In this document: piece after piece, positions 55,339 to 64,000 of the stretch
Layout: each line of letters opens with the position of its first letter
Position numbering within the stretch: position 1 is the stretch's first letter
Virus record (IMG/VR): IMGVR_UViG_3300025168_014097
Location: 17,686 to 81,685 of that record
Direction: 5' to 3' (one strand)
DNA: 64,000 bases
Source: a virus
Program-made: the position numbers and the translations under genes
Notes under the pieces: model-generated
The model's input: the letters and a program-made list of their open reading frames with translations, nothing else
Database searches by the model: none
What the model was told of the DNA's origin: nothing

Positions 55339-55827
55339 TTAGAATTGTAAGATTGCGTAGTCGTATTTCAGTGTTAATGAGATTGCCATTGGATCTTGTG
55401 TCGACCAATCCATTTCACCAAATCCTGCTTCACCAATGTAAGCTCCTTTTAACGTCCATTCTTCTACCTTATCACCTACTGGTCCTAACATATTGAAAGT
55501 TACATCTTTCTTATAAAAATCTGAGTATCCTGCTCTACCCGTAACAGATTCATGGTGTAGTCTAACCCATTCCATAACAGCTTGAGCTGCTGATGGTACA
55601 ACTGGATCGTATAATTCTACCGTTACATCCGACCACGTCGCTTTACCTTTGATTTTTCTTTGTACATTGATGTGATCTAATACGATCTCTTCAAATGTTA
55701 CTGTAGGTCTTGACGCTTTTCTTACAAGATAAGCTGGGATACCTTCAATAAACATAATGAATCTATTCGCAACCTTTGGTTCAAAGGGTGTAAAGAATAT
55801 TTCATTTGAGTCTAATAATTGTGCCAT
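55339..55827 (-). CDS. 19: Tail tube protein (gp19-like)
   Basis: 162 residues, matching T4 gp19 (163). Seen: FFTPFEPKVANRFIMFIEG, PAYLVRKASRPTVTFEEI, INVQRKIKGKATWSDVTVEL, PSAAQAVMEWVRLHHE and KDVTFNMLGPVGDKVEEWTL, ending in LTLKYDYAIL. Monomers form the hexameric rings of the inner tube. A late box lies 16 bases upstream and a terminator follows. Confidence 0.95.
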   Translation of the reverse strand: MAQLLDSNEIFFTPFEPKVANRFIMFIEGIPAYLVRKASRPTVTFEEIVLDHINVQRKIKGKATWSDVTVELYDPVVPSAAQAVMEWVRLHHESVTGRAGYSDFYKKDVTFNMLGPVGDKVEEWTLKGAYIGEAGFGEMDWSTQDPMAISLTLKYDYAILQF

Positions 55828-55842
55828 CTAAGTTCTCCTCTT

Positions 55843-55857
55843 TAATATAAATATCTA
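55843..55857 (-). promoter_or_regulatory. Late-type promoter box before the tube gene
   Basis: Sense strand TAGATATTTATATTA; core GATATTTATA, 16-30 bases before the gp19 ATG, with AGGAG between them. Confidence 0.6.
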
Positions 55858-55869
55858 TCTTCCCTAGTT

Positions 55870-58473
55870 TTACTCAGGAAAAGTAGCTCCTGTTGGTAAT
55901 ACTGTGAAGTCTAATACAATAAATTCTGCTGTTCTTGTTGGTTGAATCATTATATTACCTACTAATTTGTTTCTATCTACTACATCTGGTGTGTTGTTAG
56001 TTTCATCCATTACTACTTTAAATGCATGTAATCCACTTCTTTGTTGTACACTTTCTAAATATGGATTAACTGTACCTAAGAATCTATTTCTCGTTGCTGC
56101 AGTGTTTTGCTCAAACACTAAGAATCTTGAAGTCGATGCAATGAATTTCTTCAACGCTATTAATAATCGTCTTACGTTAATTCTATCAAGAGCTGATCTT
56201 TTCTTCTGTAAAGTCTTTTGACCCCATACACATACTCCTTGATTAGGGAATGTTGCTATTGGGTTTACTCTACCTTCATATAAAGTATCTCTCTCACCGT
56301 GAGTCAGTCTTGTAGTTGCTTCAGTAATTGCTGTTAATAATCCTCTATTAAGACCAGCTGGTGCGAACCATGGTTCTCCACCGCCTGAATCATTTCCTGC
56401 AAATACACTTGGCATGATAGCTGATGGAGGTAATGGTGTTACTACATTATTTACCGCATCATTATACATTAACCATGGGAAGTAAGTACCTGCGTAGCTT
56501 GAATCGTAATTACCTGCATCTGTTACTGCATCTGATATTGCAGTTGATACTACTTGCGATGGTGAATCATCGTATTTTGCTACATCAAATATTAAGAAAC
56601 AATCACCTCTCTGTTCAGTCTTATTGATTGCATGTGTAATTGTTGCAGAAGCATTGTCAGATATTATTCCTGGCAGTGTCAATAAGTTGATATCATACTC
56701 GTCTTGATTTGATAGAGCATTAATTGCTTTTTTATATGCTTTTGTTCCTTCTGAAGTTGAATCGGTAAAGTCCATTCCAAATGTATTTGTTGTTGTCATG
56801 CTTTTACCAGTTAGAGCAACTTGTGCAGGGTGTTTTCCATCTTGACCGCCTTGGAAAGGAACCATAAATCTTCTTTGAAGTTGATGTGAAGTAGTTCCCA
56901 TCGAGATCAATGTTGCGTTGTCTGCTACAGTACCCGTTAATACATCTGATGCTGATACATGACCAAACATATTTGATAAATTAAAGAGTGTATTTGCTCC
57001 TACACTACTATCAGTTGATGGTGTTGGTGTAAGATAATTTACATTATCCGTTGTTGCAAAATCAAAGTTAAATCCGTAGAATACTCCTGGTTCATAAATA
57101 CCTACAGATTCTTCTTGCACTGATGTGTAAGAAGCTGATGGCATAAATCCAGATGTAGATGGAATTGCTTGTAAAAGTGGCATAAATCCAAATGGAGCGT
57201 CTGATGCTGGAATTCCTTGGTTTTTAACTGCATCTGATACCTCAACTCTGATATATCTAGATACATTTGGATAAGTGTTTACACCTATCACCTTACCTTC
57301 TGCGTTTATTTTATAATATCTATCACCAAGCCTTCTTGCAATATAATTTGTATCTCTTGGGTCTAATGTCAATCCAGTATGCTCTTCTACTACATTAGCA
57401 CTGTTATCATCTGTTGCATCGTATGTGTATGGTGAATCAAACGGTAATCCTGATTGCTTGATTGTTCTTATTTGTAAGTCGAATGTTGGATATTTTGTAT
57501 CTGTTCCACCATTCTCCGCTTTCATATTTAGAACAGCTACTTTCATCTCATAGTTTGTAGTTTCGCCATGACCTAAGTGATGTAATTTGAATAGATTTGT
57601 TCCTGCTGATCCCGTATATTGGTTTGTTATCCATGGAGTTGAAGAGCCTTTATATCCATCTGCGTATAAGTGATCTATACCACGTATTACTTTAAAAGTT
57701 GAAGCTTTTACTTGAGTTTCAGCTGTGAATGTTTTGTTGTAATATTTCACAAAAGCTTCTTTTGTAGAATTAGGGCTTGTACCTAATACTGTATCAATTG
57801 AATTATTATCTGAAGCTAGTAGAGAAGCTGATATTCCGAATGTCATTCCAGCTGCTCCTACCGTTCCATCACCTGATCCCGATACCTTAGCTGCAATTGC
57901 ATTTCCTGCAGCTGTATTACCAGATCCGGTTAAATGAAGTACAAAATTACTGAATGAAGCTGATGGAGTATTTCTATCAATTGCTTGTTTGTTAGCTGAT
58001 AACACCGCGTCTGATACTTCTACATAAGATGCTGATAAATTCAGTTCTTTGCTTGCAAGCTCATGTTCCGTTGGATATAATACTGCAACTACATTTTGTT
58101 TTTGACCATTACTTGTAAATGTATCAGATGTGGCAGCTGCCGATGCTACTGGAGTAGTGTTTGTTAGTTGTAATACTAACGGGCTCGTTACAGTTATATC
58201 TGCTGAGCTCAATACTCTTACAACAGTCATTACATTACCACCCTGCTCGAAGTATTCTCTTACAGTGTGTGGAACGTATGTTGTTGGGTTTCTTTCTAAT
58301 CCACCAAATTTTGATTCAAATTCAATATATGATGTTACTTGTGTAGGCCAGAATGCTGGGCCTTTTTGGGTTGTACCTATTACTGCTGCACCTATTTCTG
58401 CGACACCTTGCGGTATAAACGAAAGGTCCTTTTCTCGTGTGAATACACCAGGACTTACAATTCTTTCAGCCAT
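55870..58473 (-). CDS. 18: Contractile tail sheath protein (gp18-like)
   Basis: 867 residues; T4 gp18 is 659. N-terminus ERIVSPGVFTREKDLSFIPQ and IGAAVIGTTQKGPAFWPTQV is the classical sheath start; the conserved C-terminal domain shows RRLLIALKKFIASTSRFLVF, VGNIMIQPTRTAEFIVLDFT. About 200 extra residues in the middle (Ser/Ala/Thr-rich) form additional protruding domains compared with T4. A late box precedes it. Confidence 0.95.
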   Translation of the reverse strand: MAERIVSPGVFTREKDLSFIPQGVAEIGAAVIGTTQKGPAFWPTQVTSYIEFESKFGGLERNPTTYVPHTVREYFEQGGNVMTVVRVLSSADITVTSPLVLQLTNTTPVASAAATSDTFTSNGQKQNVVAVLYPTEHELASKELNLSASYVEVSDAVLSANKQAIDRNTPSASFSNFVLHLTGSGNTAAGNAIAAKVSGSGDGTVGAAGMTFGISASLLASDNNSIDTVLGTSPNSTKEAFVKYYNKTFTAETQVKASTFKVIRGIDHLYADGYKGSSTPWITNQYTGSAGTNLFKLHHLGHGETTNYEMKVAVLNMKAENGGTDTKYPTFDLQIRTIKQSGLPFDSPYTYDATDDNSANVVEEHTGLTLDPRDTNYIARRLGDRYYKINAEGKVIGVNTYPNVSRYIRVEVSDAVKNQGIPASDAPFGFMPLLQAIPSTSGFMPSASYTSVQEESVGIYEPGVFYGFNFDFATTDNVNYLTPTPSTDSSVGANTLFNLSNMFGHVSASDVLTGTVADNATLISMGTTSHQLQRRFMVPFQGGQDGKHPAQVALTGKSMTTTNTFGMDFTDSTSEGTKAYKKAINALSNQDEYDINLLTLPGIISDNASATITHAINKTEQRGDCFLIFDVAKYDDSPSQVVSTAISDAVTDAGNYDSSYAGTYFPWLMYNDAVNNVVTPLPPSAIMPSVFAGNDSGGGEPWFAPAGLNRGLLTAITEATTRLTHGERDTLYEGRVNPIATFPNQGVCVWGQKTLQKKRSALDRINVRRLLIALKKFIASTSRFLVFEQNTAATRNRFLGTVNPYLESVQQRSGLHAFKVVMDETNNTPDVVDRNKLVGNIMIQPTRTAEFIVLDFTVLPTGATFPE

Positions 58474-58519
58474 GTTTTTTACTCCTCTAAATTATCGATA
58501 GTTATATGGGTTGTTGACC

Positions 58520-58533
58520 GCATATAAATATGC
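58520..58533 (-). promoter_or_regulatory. Late-type promoter box before the sheath gene
   Basis: Sense strand TGCATATTTATATG; core ATATTTATA, about 47-60 bases before the sheath ATG. It is also imperfectly palindromic (GCATAT/ATATGC). Confidence 0.55.
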
Positions 58534-58552
58534 AGAAGTAAATCAAAACATA

Positions 58553-58840
58553 TTATTTTGCAGCTTGCGTTGGAGTAAATACACCGGTTTCTATATTAAC
58601 GTTACCTGCACCGTATTTAGTGTTTAAATCTGACACAAATTTCTTTTCTTCTGACTGAGTTGATTCATAATCTACAGTTAGTTCATCTTTACTTTGTGCT
58701 AATCTATCCATTGCTTGTTCTAATAATAGTCGATCTACTTCCAGTTGCCCCATCTTTGCTGTGATGGTTTGGTATTTTGTTTGTAAATCTTTAATCTTTG
58801 CTAATTCTTCCGAATCAAATTTTTTTTCTTCTGCGCTCAT
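58553..58840 (-). CDS. Small coiled-coil protein
   Basis: 95 residues, strongly helical and charged: SEELAKIKDLQTKYQTITAK, VDRLLLEQAMDRLAQSKDEL, then KKFVSDLNTKYGAGNVNIET and a short VFTPTQAAK end. The last block (NxKYGxGxVNIxTGVFTP) recurs in small proteins next to the sheath gene of marine T4-like phages, as far as I recall. Function unknown. Confidence 0.75.
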   Translation of the reverse strand: MSAEEKKFDSEELAKIKDLQTKYQTITAKMGQLEVDRLLLEQAMDRLAQSKDELTVDYESTQSEEKKFVSDLNTKYGAGNVNIETGVFTPTQAAK

Positions 58841-58914
58841 CTTATAACTCCTTTATTATAGTGTTTTATTCTTATTGTATATACATATATAACTGATAGG
58901 CCAAACAACGAATC

Positions 58915-59808
58915 TTATTCAGAATTTGTCGGAGGACTTTCTTCAATTTCTATCAATTGCCCATCTCGCATTACTGCTGACTTAGTATTGAATACTGTCT
59001 GAGTTGGTCCAAACGTTTTTACATTTTGATTTGCTAATTCTTTATTCATGGTATCAGTAATTATGTATCCTTCCATACTAATAGTAAATGACGATCTTAC
59101 TAATCTATCTGCTTCTGCTTCTAATTCCGTTTCTGATGAAAATTCTTCAACCATTGCTCTAAATTTAAACTTCTCAGCGTCTCCCCAATATGCGTTTTCT
59201 GCATAGTTGATGGACTCAACTATTTTATTCATCTGTTCAACATATTCTGTCCATATAATACAATCATATGTTAAAGTAACAAAGTCTGGTATTACTACGT
59301 TATAATTTTCAGTGCTCGGTTTTATATCATTCATTACTGAGAAATTATCATATCTATTTCTATTGTTGTATTGTTTTTGGAAAGTATAATGAAAGTGAGG
59401 ATTATTTGCATCTAACTTATTGGACAAGTTTCTATTCTTTGCTACTGAAGTTCTTCTATATACTATTGATGGTATTTGCAATTTGCCTTGTTTATCTCTA
59501 AGATAACCATTTTGTTGTATAGATTGCCACCTTTCCGGTGATCCATATATCATTGGAACCTTTACAATCTCATCTCCATCATCAACAGTCGGTCGGATAA
59601 CATTATCAAAATAATATTGAACGCATTCATCAATATCATACAAACCAAGATAATAATTCTTAACCTTATCATCCCGCTTGACTTGATGACCACGGTCAGT
59701 AGATACTATACCAGTATTAACATTTGCTAAGTCTGGAGTTCCTCCTTTTGCTTTGGGGATGTTGAATGCTGCGTCTGCAAGATTTCTATTTTGATCATAT
59801 TCAGCCAT
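58915..59808 (-). CDS. 15: Tail completion / sheath terminator protein (gp15-like)
   Basis: 297 residues (T4 gp15 is 272). Seen: VKNYYLGLYDIDECVQYYFD, EIVKVPMIYGSPERWQSIQ, IPSIVYRRTSVAKN, VVIPDFVTLTYDCIIWTEYV, FKFRAMVEEFSSETELEAE and FTISMEGYIITDTM. The VP-x-x-Y-x-S/K-x-E-x-W/F block and YD-x-x-I-W/F-T are the family's conserved segments. Caps the tail before head joining. One-base overlap with the neck gene. Confidence 0.83.
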   Translation of the reverse strand: MAEYDQNRNLADAAFNIPKAKGGTPDLANVNTGIVSTDRGHQVKRDDKVKNYYLGLYDIDECVQYYFDNVIRPTVDDGDEIVKVPMIYGSPERWQSIQQNGYLRDKQGKLQIPSIVYRRTSVAKNRNLSNKLDANNPHFHYTFQKQYNNRNRYDNFSVMNDIKPSTENYNVVIPDFVTLTYDCIIWTEYVEQMNKIVESINYAENAYWGDAEKFKFRAMVEEFSSETELEAEADRLVRSSFTISMEGYIITDTMNKELANQNVKTFGPTQTVFNTKSAVMRDGQLIEIEESPPTNSE

Positions 59809-60413
59809 TATATCCCTCTAACACCCAAACCTTTGGTTACTCGTTCAAATCCGTTACGTATTTCTTCTATTTTCAACTTACTCCTTCTTGATTGGTGTGT
59901 ATTTACTATTATTGATAAACTCGATCCAAATACTTCTTGGTATCCACCTATTTGGAATGGCGTTCCATATGCAGGATCTCCTACTACCATATCTCCAATA
60001 TCTTTATCTTCTTTTGCTGTGGTGGTCTTATCATGTTTACCCATAAAATATTGATTTTCCGTCACACCATCTACTTCCCAATATTTTTCATCCCAAGCTA
60101 TTACATCACCTACCTCTAATACTACATCAGCTATCGTTTCTAACTCATATTTTAAAAATGCAAATGTTGCTGTCTGATTCATATCAGGTCCAAATTCGTC
60201 TGAACTCCAAGCTTGATCCTCGTGGGTAATTAAACTTGCAACTCTTACACCTGGTTTGTATATTTTATTTATAGCTTCTCCGTATAGATTAGCTTTAGTG
60301 TCATATAACGATATTTTAAATATATCAATAGTAGTATCTACGATATTGTTCAACAACTCTCTGTTGACAGATCGTACAAGTGCTACATCTCTATCTCCTC
60401 CAAATAATGCCAT
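59808..60413 (-). CDS. 14: Neck protein (gp14-like)
   Basis: 201 residues (T4 gp14 is 256). Seen: DVALVRSVNRELLNNIVDT, TIDIFKISLYDTKANLYGEA, YKPGVRVASLITHEDQAWSS, FAFLKYELETIADVVLEVGD and AWDEKYWEVDGVTENQYFMG. The arrangement, a helix then a compact beta barrel, and its position between the gp13-like and gp15-like genes support a neck protein. Sequence identity to T4 gp14 is low. Confidence 0.68.
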   Translation of the reverse strand: MALFGGDRDVALVRSVNRELLNNIVDTTIDIFKISLYDTKANLYGEAINKIYKPGVRVASLITHEDQAWSSDEFGPDMNQTATFAFLKYELETIADVVLEVGDVIAWDEKYWEVDGVTENQYFMGKHDKTTTAKEDKDIGDMVVGDPAYGTPFQIGGYQEVFGSSLSIIVNTHQSRRSKLKIEEIRNGFERVTKGLGVRGI

Positions 60414-60417
60414 CTAT

Positions 60418-61572
60418 TTACCCCATGTATATGTGTAGTGGAACTCTGTTAAGTTGCTCTTGTTGAAATTCAGATATTTCTTTTTCACGTTCCATTAAAT
60501 TTCGCTTTGATGCTAATTCTAAATCTTCTCTAAGTTGTGTAACCAATTCTGCTTTTTCAGTAGCTGCTTCAGATCTGAGTGTATCTCCATCTAAAGTAGT
60601 TTCAGCTCCTGGAATTGGTATTGATCCATACTTACTTCTAATAGTCCCTAATAATTCCTTTGCACCCGCTAATGTATATTTTCTAATCCACTGTTTTCCC
60701 GCATCGTTTATTGAACTATACGTTAATGCATTATATGGTATATCGCTAAAATCACTTACAGAATTTGTATCAGATAAATGTGGTTTTCTAGCAGCCGTTT
60801 TAATATAATGAAAGTGCATCGTGTAAGTCTGTTGTGGTGATGGAAATATTTTTAGTTTATTATTTACTAATTCGAATGAATATGCTGACTTTCTTATATG
60901 ATCGTTGAATTCAATTGCTTGGATTCTTAATAGGTCTGCGTACATTGGCATCATCATGAAAGACGTCCCAGGTGACATTTCTCCCCAACCAAATCCATCT
61001 AACATATGTTGCGATCCTGCTCCTGTTCCTACATATGGATCAAAAAATCTTGATATTGCTGGGTCTTGTTGGTGAAATATTCTTTTTATTTCTATACCAT
61101 CAGTTCCTGGCGTTCCTGACTCATATGTTGTTACTGATGCATCTTCAAGATCGTACACTTGATTGCCACTTGTTACAGCGATAGATCCACTAAAATAATC
61201 TACATTACCACCTACACCTGCTTCTGTACCATATCCTTGTGATAATTCAATCACTCTAGCTAAAGATGGTGTAACATTTTTGCCCGACAATTCTGTCGAT
61301 GTCGCAGATCCTCGCATTTGTAGTAAATTATCTTTAATATTGAGAAAGTTTATCTGTGCTCCATATTCTGATACTGCTTCTTCAAAACATGCAAACAACC
61401 CATCTGTATTAAGTTCTATATCTACTATAGGATATCCCAATCTCTTGCAACACCACTTTGCAGTACTCGGTGCTTCTTGTTGAAATTCGCTATCAGAATC
61501 GTATAAACCAAAAGGTGTACTTGATCCACTTGTGAACGTTGCCGTTCCATCCCATATTTTTGCAGTTGCCAT
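60418..61572 (-). CDS. 13: Neck protein (gp13-like)
   Basis: 384 residues (T4 gp13 is 309). Seen: TAKWCCKRLGYPIVDIELNT followed by CFEEAVSEYGAQIN, a pattern (xLGxPxxxIELxxxxxxxxxEEAxxEY) common to gp13-like head-completion proteins; RIQAIEFNDHIRKSAYSFEL, NNKLKIFPSPQQTYTMHFHY, and a helical IRKYTLAGAKELLGTIRSKYG C-terminus. Read from a late box 27 bases upstream. Order gp13-gp14-gp15 matches T4. Confidence 0.7.
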   Translation of the reverse strand: MATAKIWDGTATFTSGSSTPFGLYDSDSEFQQEAPSTAKWCCKRLGYPIVDIELNTDGLFACFEEAVSEYGAQINFLNIKDNLLQMRGSATSTELSGKNVTPSLARVIELSQGYGTEAGVGGNVDYFSGSIAVTSGNQVYDLEDASVTTYESGTPGTDGIEIKRIFHQQDPAISRFFDPYVGTGAGSQHMLDGFGWGEMSPGTSFMMMPMYADLLRIQAIEFNDHIRKSAYSFELVNNKLKIFPSPQQTYTMHFHYIKTAARKPHLSDTNSVSDFSDIPYNALTYSSINDAGKQWIRKYTLAGAKELLGTIRSKYGSIPIPGAETTLDGDTLRSEAATEKAELVTQLREDLELASKRNLMEREKEISEFQQEQLNRVPLHIYMG

Positions 61573-61598
61573 ATAATTCCCTTTAGAGTCTAGTTGTG

Positions 61599-61612
61599 TA
61601 TATATAAATATC
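61599..61612 (-). promoter_or_regulatory. Late-type promoter box before the neck genes
   Basis: Sense strand GATATTTATATATA, 27-40 bases before the gp13-like ATG; its distal end touches the phoH stop. Confidence 0.6.
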
Positions 61613-62289
61613 TATGATATGCCCTTTTCAGTATATTTTGGAATCAAATTATCTAAGATTGGATGTCTATGGTTTTCTAACAATCTAATTGTGTGTAAGC
61701 CTTCTACATTTCGTATTTTTGATAGGAATGCTAGTCCACTATCCATCTGACGTTTCAAATCCACTTGATCGCTATCTCCACAAAACATCATTCTACTTCC
61801 TTTACCGATACGCTGTACTATCATGAAGGTTTGTTGGTTGTCTAAGTTTTGACATTCATCTACAATTACACAAGTATTTAAGAATGTCCTACCTCTCATG
61901 TAGGATACGGGTACAATTTCAATTTGTCCGTCTTGTACCATCTTATCTACCCGTTCTTTTCTAAGTAATTGGTACATATTGGAGTATATTGGGGCTACCC
62001 ATGGATCCATTTTTTCTTTTATGTTGCCTGGTAGATGTCCTATATCTTCTTTGGATATAGTTGGTCGAGTTATTACTATTTTGGTTATGTCTTTTTCAAG
62101 TAATTGATGTAATGCTATTTGACATGCTAGTAATGTTTTTCCTGATCCTGCTTTGCCAATAATTGTTGAAATTGTGTTTTGATAAATCTCCGTTTTTGCT
62201 TTTTTTTGTTCTTCATTGAGTGATAGTAGAAATCTGTAACCTTTTTTGTTGTTTTTTGGACGATCGTTTGCGAATCTGTACTTTGCCAT
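61612..62289 (-). CDS. phoH: PhoH-like P-loop ATPase
   Basis: 225 residues. Seen: RFLLSLNEEQKKAKTEIYQN, Walker A IIGKAGSGKTLLACQIAL, VITRPTISKEDIGHLPGNIK, YMRGRTFLNTCVIVDECQNL (Walker B DECQ), RMMFCGDSDQVD, DSGLAFL and VRLLENHRHP-like end. PhoH-like ATPases with helicase/RNA-related roles are near-universal in marine myoviruses. Here it lies among virion genes between the capsid and neck genes. Confidence 0.94.
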   Translation of the reverse strand: MAKYRFANDRPKNNKKGYRFLLSLNEEQKKAKTEIYQNTISTIIGKAGSGKTLLACQIALHQLLEKDITKIVITRPTISKEDIGHLPGNIKEKMDPWVAPIYSNMYQLLRKERVDKMVQDGQIEIVPVSYMRGRTFLNTCVIVDECQNLDNQQTFMIVQRIGKGSRMMFCGDSDQVDLKRQMDSGLAFLSKIRNVEGLHTIRLLENHRHPILDNLIPKYTEKGIS

Positions 62290-62340
62290 ATGAACTCTCC
62301 TATTATTTGGGTTTAGGATTACAAGGATTAATATCCTTTA

Positions 62341-62352
62341 GAATAAATATCA
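62341..62352 (-). promoter_or_regulatory. Late-type promoter box before phoH
   Basis: Sense strand TGATATTTATTC, 52-63 bases before the phoH ATG and just after the capsid terminator. It deviates from the core at the last position (TATTTATT). Confidence 0.45.
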
Positions 62353-62371
62353 AAATATACGTATATACAAA

Positions 62372-62400
62372 CAAAAAAAAGACCCGCACTAGGCGGGTCT
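62372..62400 (-). terminator. Strong intrinsic terminator after the major capsid gene
   Basis: Sense strand: AGACCCGC, a five-base loop, GCGGGTCT, followed by eight T. The stem is perfect and GC-rich in an AT-rich genome, 33 bases after the capsid stop. It limits read-through of the most abundant late transcript into phoH. Confidence 0.93.
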
Positions 62401-62432
62401 CTTAATATTAATCAATTATCAATAGTTAACTA

Positions 62433-64000
62433 TTAAATAGTATCTAAACCTTTAATTGCTACAGTACCATAAAATTCTGGTCTAACGATCTTCTTCGCAT
62501 AACGCGTCATTACACCTTTTCTCGGAGTAAAGTTTTTCGGATCGTAAACTAGAGGAGTCATAATCAATGGAACATAAGGAGCGTAAACCGCACCAGTTTC
62601 CAAGAATTGTCCACCTCTGAAGCCCATTAATATTTGGTTTTCTAACATGTAAGGGTTTTTGTAAACTTGGTATCTTGAATTAAGAGCACCAACTTTTTGA
62701 ACACCCATTGCAAAGTCTGATTTGTTTCCATCAGTATCAGCAGCATATCCTGGAATTGATTCTAGAATAGTTGCAACTTTTGGAGAACATACTAGGAAGT
62801 TTGCACCACCACGCATAGTTTTTTGGTGAATTTGGTTAGAAACTTTTTGTATTTTCGTACCTAAAGTTTGGAACCAAGTTCCTTGGTTGTAAGCTTGACC
62901 TGCAACAGCATCTGCAGTAACTGCAGTGAATGTATTAGTTCCAGCGTTGTAAGTTTCACCAATTTGAGCTGACCAGTAATCTTTCGTTAAAGCATTTCTG
63001 AATAACATGTCTAAGATCTCTAAGTCAATTTCCATAGAAACGTACTCAGATAACATAGAAGTTAATTCAGCTTCTGCATCGATAGAATGGTAAGCGTTAA
63101 GATCTTGAGCGAACTCAGGAGTCCAAACAGCTTTCAGTTTTCTAGTCTTAGCAACGATTGCTTCACTTCTTAACTGAACATCTATTTCTGGAATACCTAA
63201 ATCAGTTTCAGAGGTTGCATGAGTTCCACCTTGAGTTTGCTCAAAGTCACCTCTTGTTACATCTGTTGGAGCTTTGTGATATTCAACGTTAAATTCCGTA
63301 TCACCACCACTTAAAGAACCAGATAAAACAAACTGTACACAGTCGTTAGTACCAGTTGGAGCACCACCAGTTGTGTTTGTTAACTTAGTAAATTGTGGGA
63401 AGAAAGCACGTATTTCAGCTGCAGTTGCAGTTTTTGGAACAAATGCTCTAACACCTTCCTTATCAAACCCAGTTAAGTCAGATGCTAATACTCTAACTAC
63501 TTTAATTGCTTGGTCACCAGTCGCGCCTGCTGTTGAAAGGTATGAAGCAGAGAAATCAGAATCAAAATTAATTACATCATCATTCATTAGTGTTGCACCT
63601 AAAGCTGATCCAGAGAATAATTGTGGAACAGTTGAAACTGCCACAGTTGCTTCTTTAGTACCAAGTGTACCTGTATCAACTGAAACATTGTTGATAGAGA
63701 ATCCATACGCGCCTGCACCATATAGTCCACCAGTTGGGTCACCAGATTGGTCAGTTACACCGTGTAAAGTACCCGCTTGAGTTTGAGTTGTGTCGTTCAA
63801 CGTGAACGCACCGTTTAGTGCACCACCTGCTACCGATCCACCATATTTAAAATCTAACCAGAAAACTAGACCTGATGGTAAGTTCATTGGTTGTACGCTT
63901 ACAAAATCCTTTGCAGCGATTTCAGCGAATATTCTTCTAACCAACGGTAGAGCAACGCCCGACCATTCTTCGTAACCAGAAGCACCTGCGCCTCTGCCAC
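62433..64000 (-). CDS. 23: Major capsid protein (gp23-like), 5' end off window
   Basis: At least 522 residues. The frame continues beyond base 64000 without a start: upstream residues read GYEEWSGVALPLVRRIF, so the TTG at 63944 is an internal Leu, not a start. Seen: RRIFAEIAAKDFVSVQPMN and LPSGLVFWLDFKYG, the hallmark of T4 gp23 after its processing site; LRSEAIVAKTRKLKAVWTPE, FAQDLNAYHSIDAEAELTSM, LSEYVSMEIDLEILDM; C-terminal PYVPLIMTPLVYDP and MTRYAKKIVRPEFYG. Forms the hexamers of the head shell. A strong terminator follows. Confidence 0.97.
   Translation of the reverse strand, partial: GRGAGASGYEEWSGVALPLVRRIFAEIAAKDFVSVQPMNLPSGLVFWLDFKYGGSVAGGALNGAFTLNDTTQTQAGTLHGVTDQSGDPTGGLYGAGAYGFSINNVSVDTGTLGTKEATVAVSTVPQLFSGSALGATLMNDDVINFDSDFSASYLSTAGATGDQAIKVVRVLASDLTGFDKEGVRAFVPKTATAAEIRAFFPQFTKLTNTTGGAPTGTNDCVQFVLSGSLSGGDTEFNVEYHKAPTDVTRGDFEQTQGGTHATSETDLGIPEIDVQLRSEAIVAKTRKLKAVWTPEFAQDLNAYHSIDAEAELTSMLSEYVSMEIDLEILDMLFRNALTKDYWSAQIGETYNAGTNTFTAVTADAVAGQAYNQGTWFQTLGTKIQKVSNQIHQKTMRGGANFLVCSPKVATILESIPGYAADTDGNKSDFAMGVQKVGALNSRYQVYKNPYMLENQILMGFRGGQFLETGAVYAPYVPLIMTPLVYDPKNFTPRKGVMTRYAKKIVRPEFYGTVAIKGLDTI

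Noticed and set aside
55205-55408. Minus-strand frame of 67 codons between the tube and gp26-like genes
   Set aside because: It overlaps both genes out of frame and crosses the intrinsic terminator, so it is unlikely to be translated.
63944-63946. TTG at 63944 as start of the major capsid protein
   Set aside because: The frame continues upstream with residues ending GVALPLVRRIF, a conserved part of gp23, so the true start is beyond the window.

Overview
The window is a 64 kb piece of an AT-rich, T4-superfamily myovirus genome. Evidence for this is a gp23-type major capsid protein, a contractile sheath and tube (gp18/gp19), and the T4 replisome set (gp43, gp44, gp62, gp45, gp41, gp32, UvsX, RNase H). 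The mix of extra genes (PhoH, class II ribonucleotide reductase, FolE/QueD/QueE, a large sugar island) is typical of marine T4-like phages. The host cannot be read from the sequence. Every gene I accept lies on the minus strand, so transcription runs from high to low coordinates. Genes are packed with ATGA/TAATG-type overlaps. No gap exceeds about 145 bases, so there is no unexplained stretch over 300 bases.

Region 1 (about 17.3 kb down to 1) is a carbohydrate island. It holds six glycosyltransferase-like genes, four sugar-nucleotide enzymes, an aldo/keto reductase carrying a ParB-like tail, a TylF-like methyltransferase, three separate thiamine-diphosphate enzyme systems (an E1 alpha/beta-like pair, an acetolactate-synthase-like enzyme, a split transketolase) and a PanB-like ketopantoate hydroxymethyltransferase. 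Together these look like a pathway that makes and transfers an unusual, possibly branched, deoxysugar.

Region 2 (about 17.3 to 39.2 kb) is replication, nucleotide metabolism and DNA modification. It contains the polymerase, clamp and loader, with a phage GroEL/GroES pair inserted; helicase, RNase H, recombinase and SSB; class II NrdJ, dCTP deaminase/dUTPase-like, HPRT and a small kinase. It also encodes FolE, QueE, QueD, a second QueD-like T-fold protein and a DpdA-like transglycosylase, but no QueC. That set predicts 7-deazaguanine DNA modification of the 7-carboxy or plain 7-deaza type.

Region 3 (about 39.2 to 64 kb) begins with an early-type operon encoding a family A polymerase-like palm protein and a large unknown. 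Virion genes follow: a protein with an iron-sulfur-like four-cysteine motif, baseplate proteins (1520, 100 and 1200 aa), tape measure, a gp26/gp51-like pair joined by a probable +1 frameshift, tube, sheath, neck proteins, PhoH and the major capsid protein, which runs off the right end.

Two promoter classes can be read. The early/middle class is TTGCAN-17 nt-TATATT, with a conserved TTTCG or TTTCT just before the -10 box, seen at seven good sites. The second is an AT-rich late-type box (sense strand TATTTATA) before the virion genes, gp45 and gp32. Two good intrinsic terminators lie downstream of the capsid and tube genes. Portal, terminase, prohead protease, tail fibres, primase, lysis genes and QueC are not in the window.
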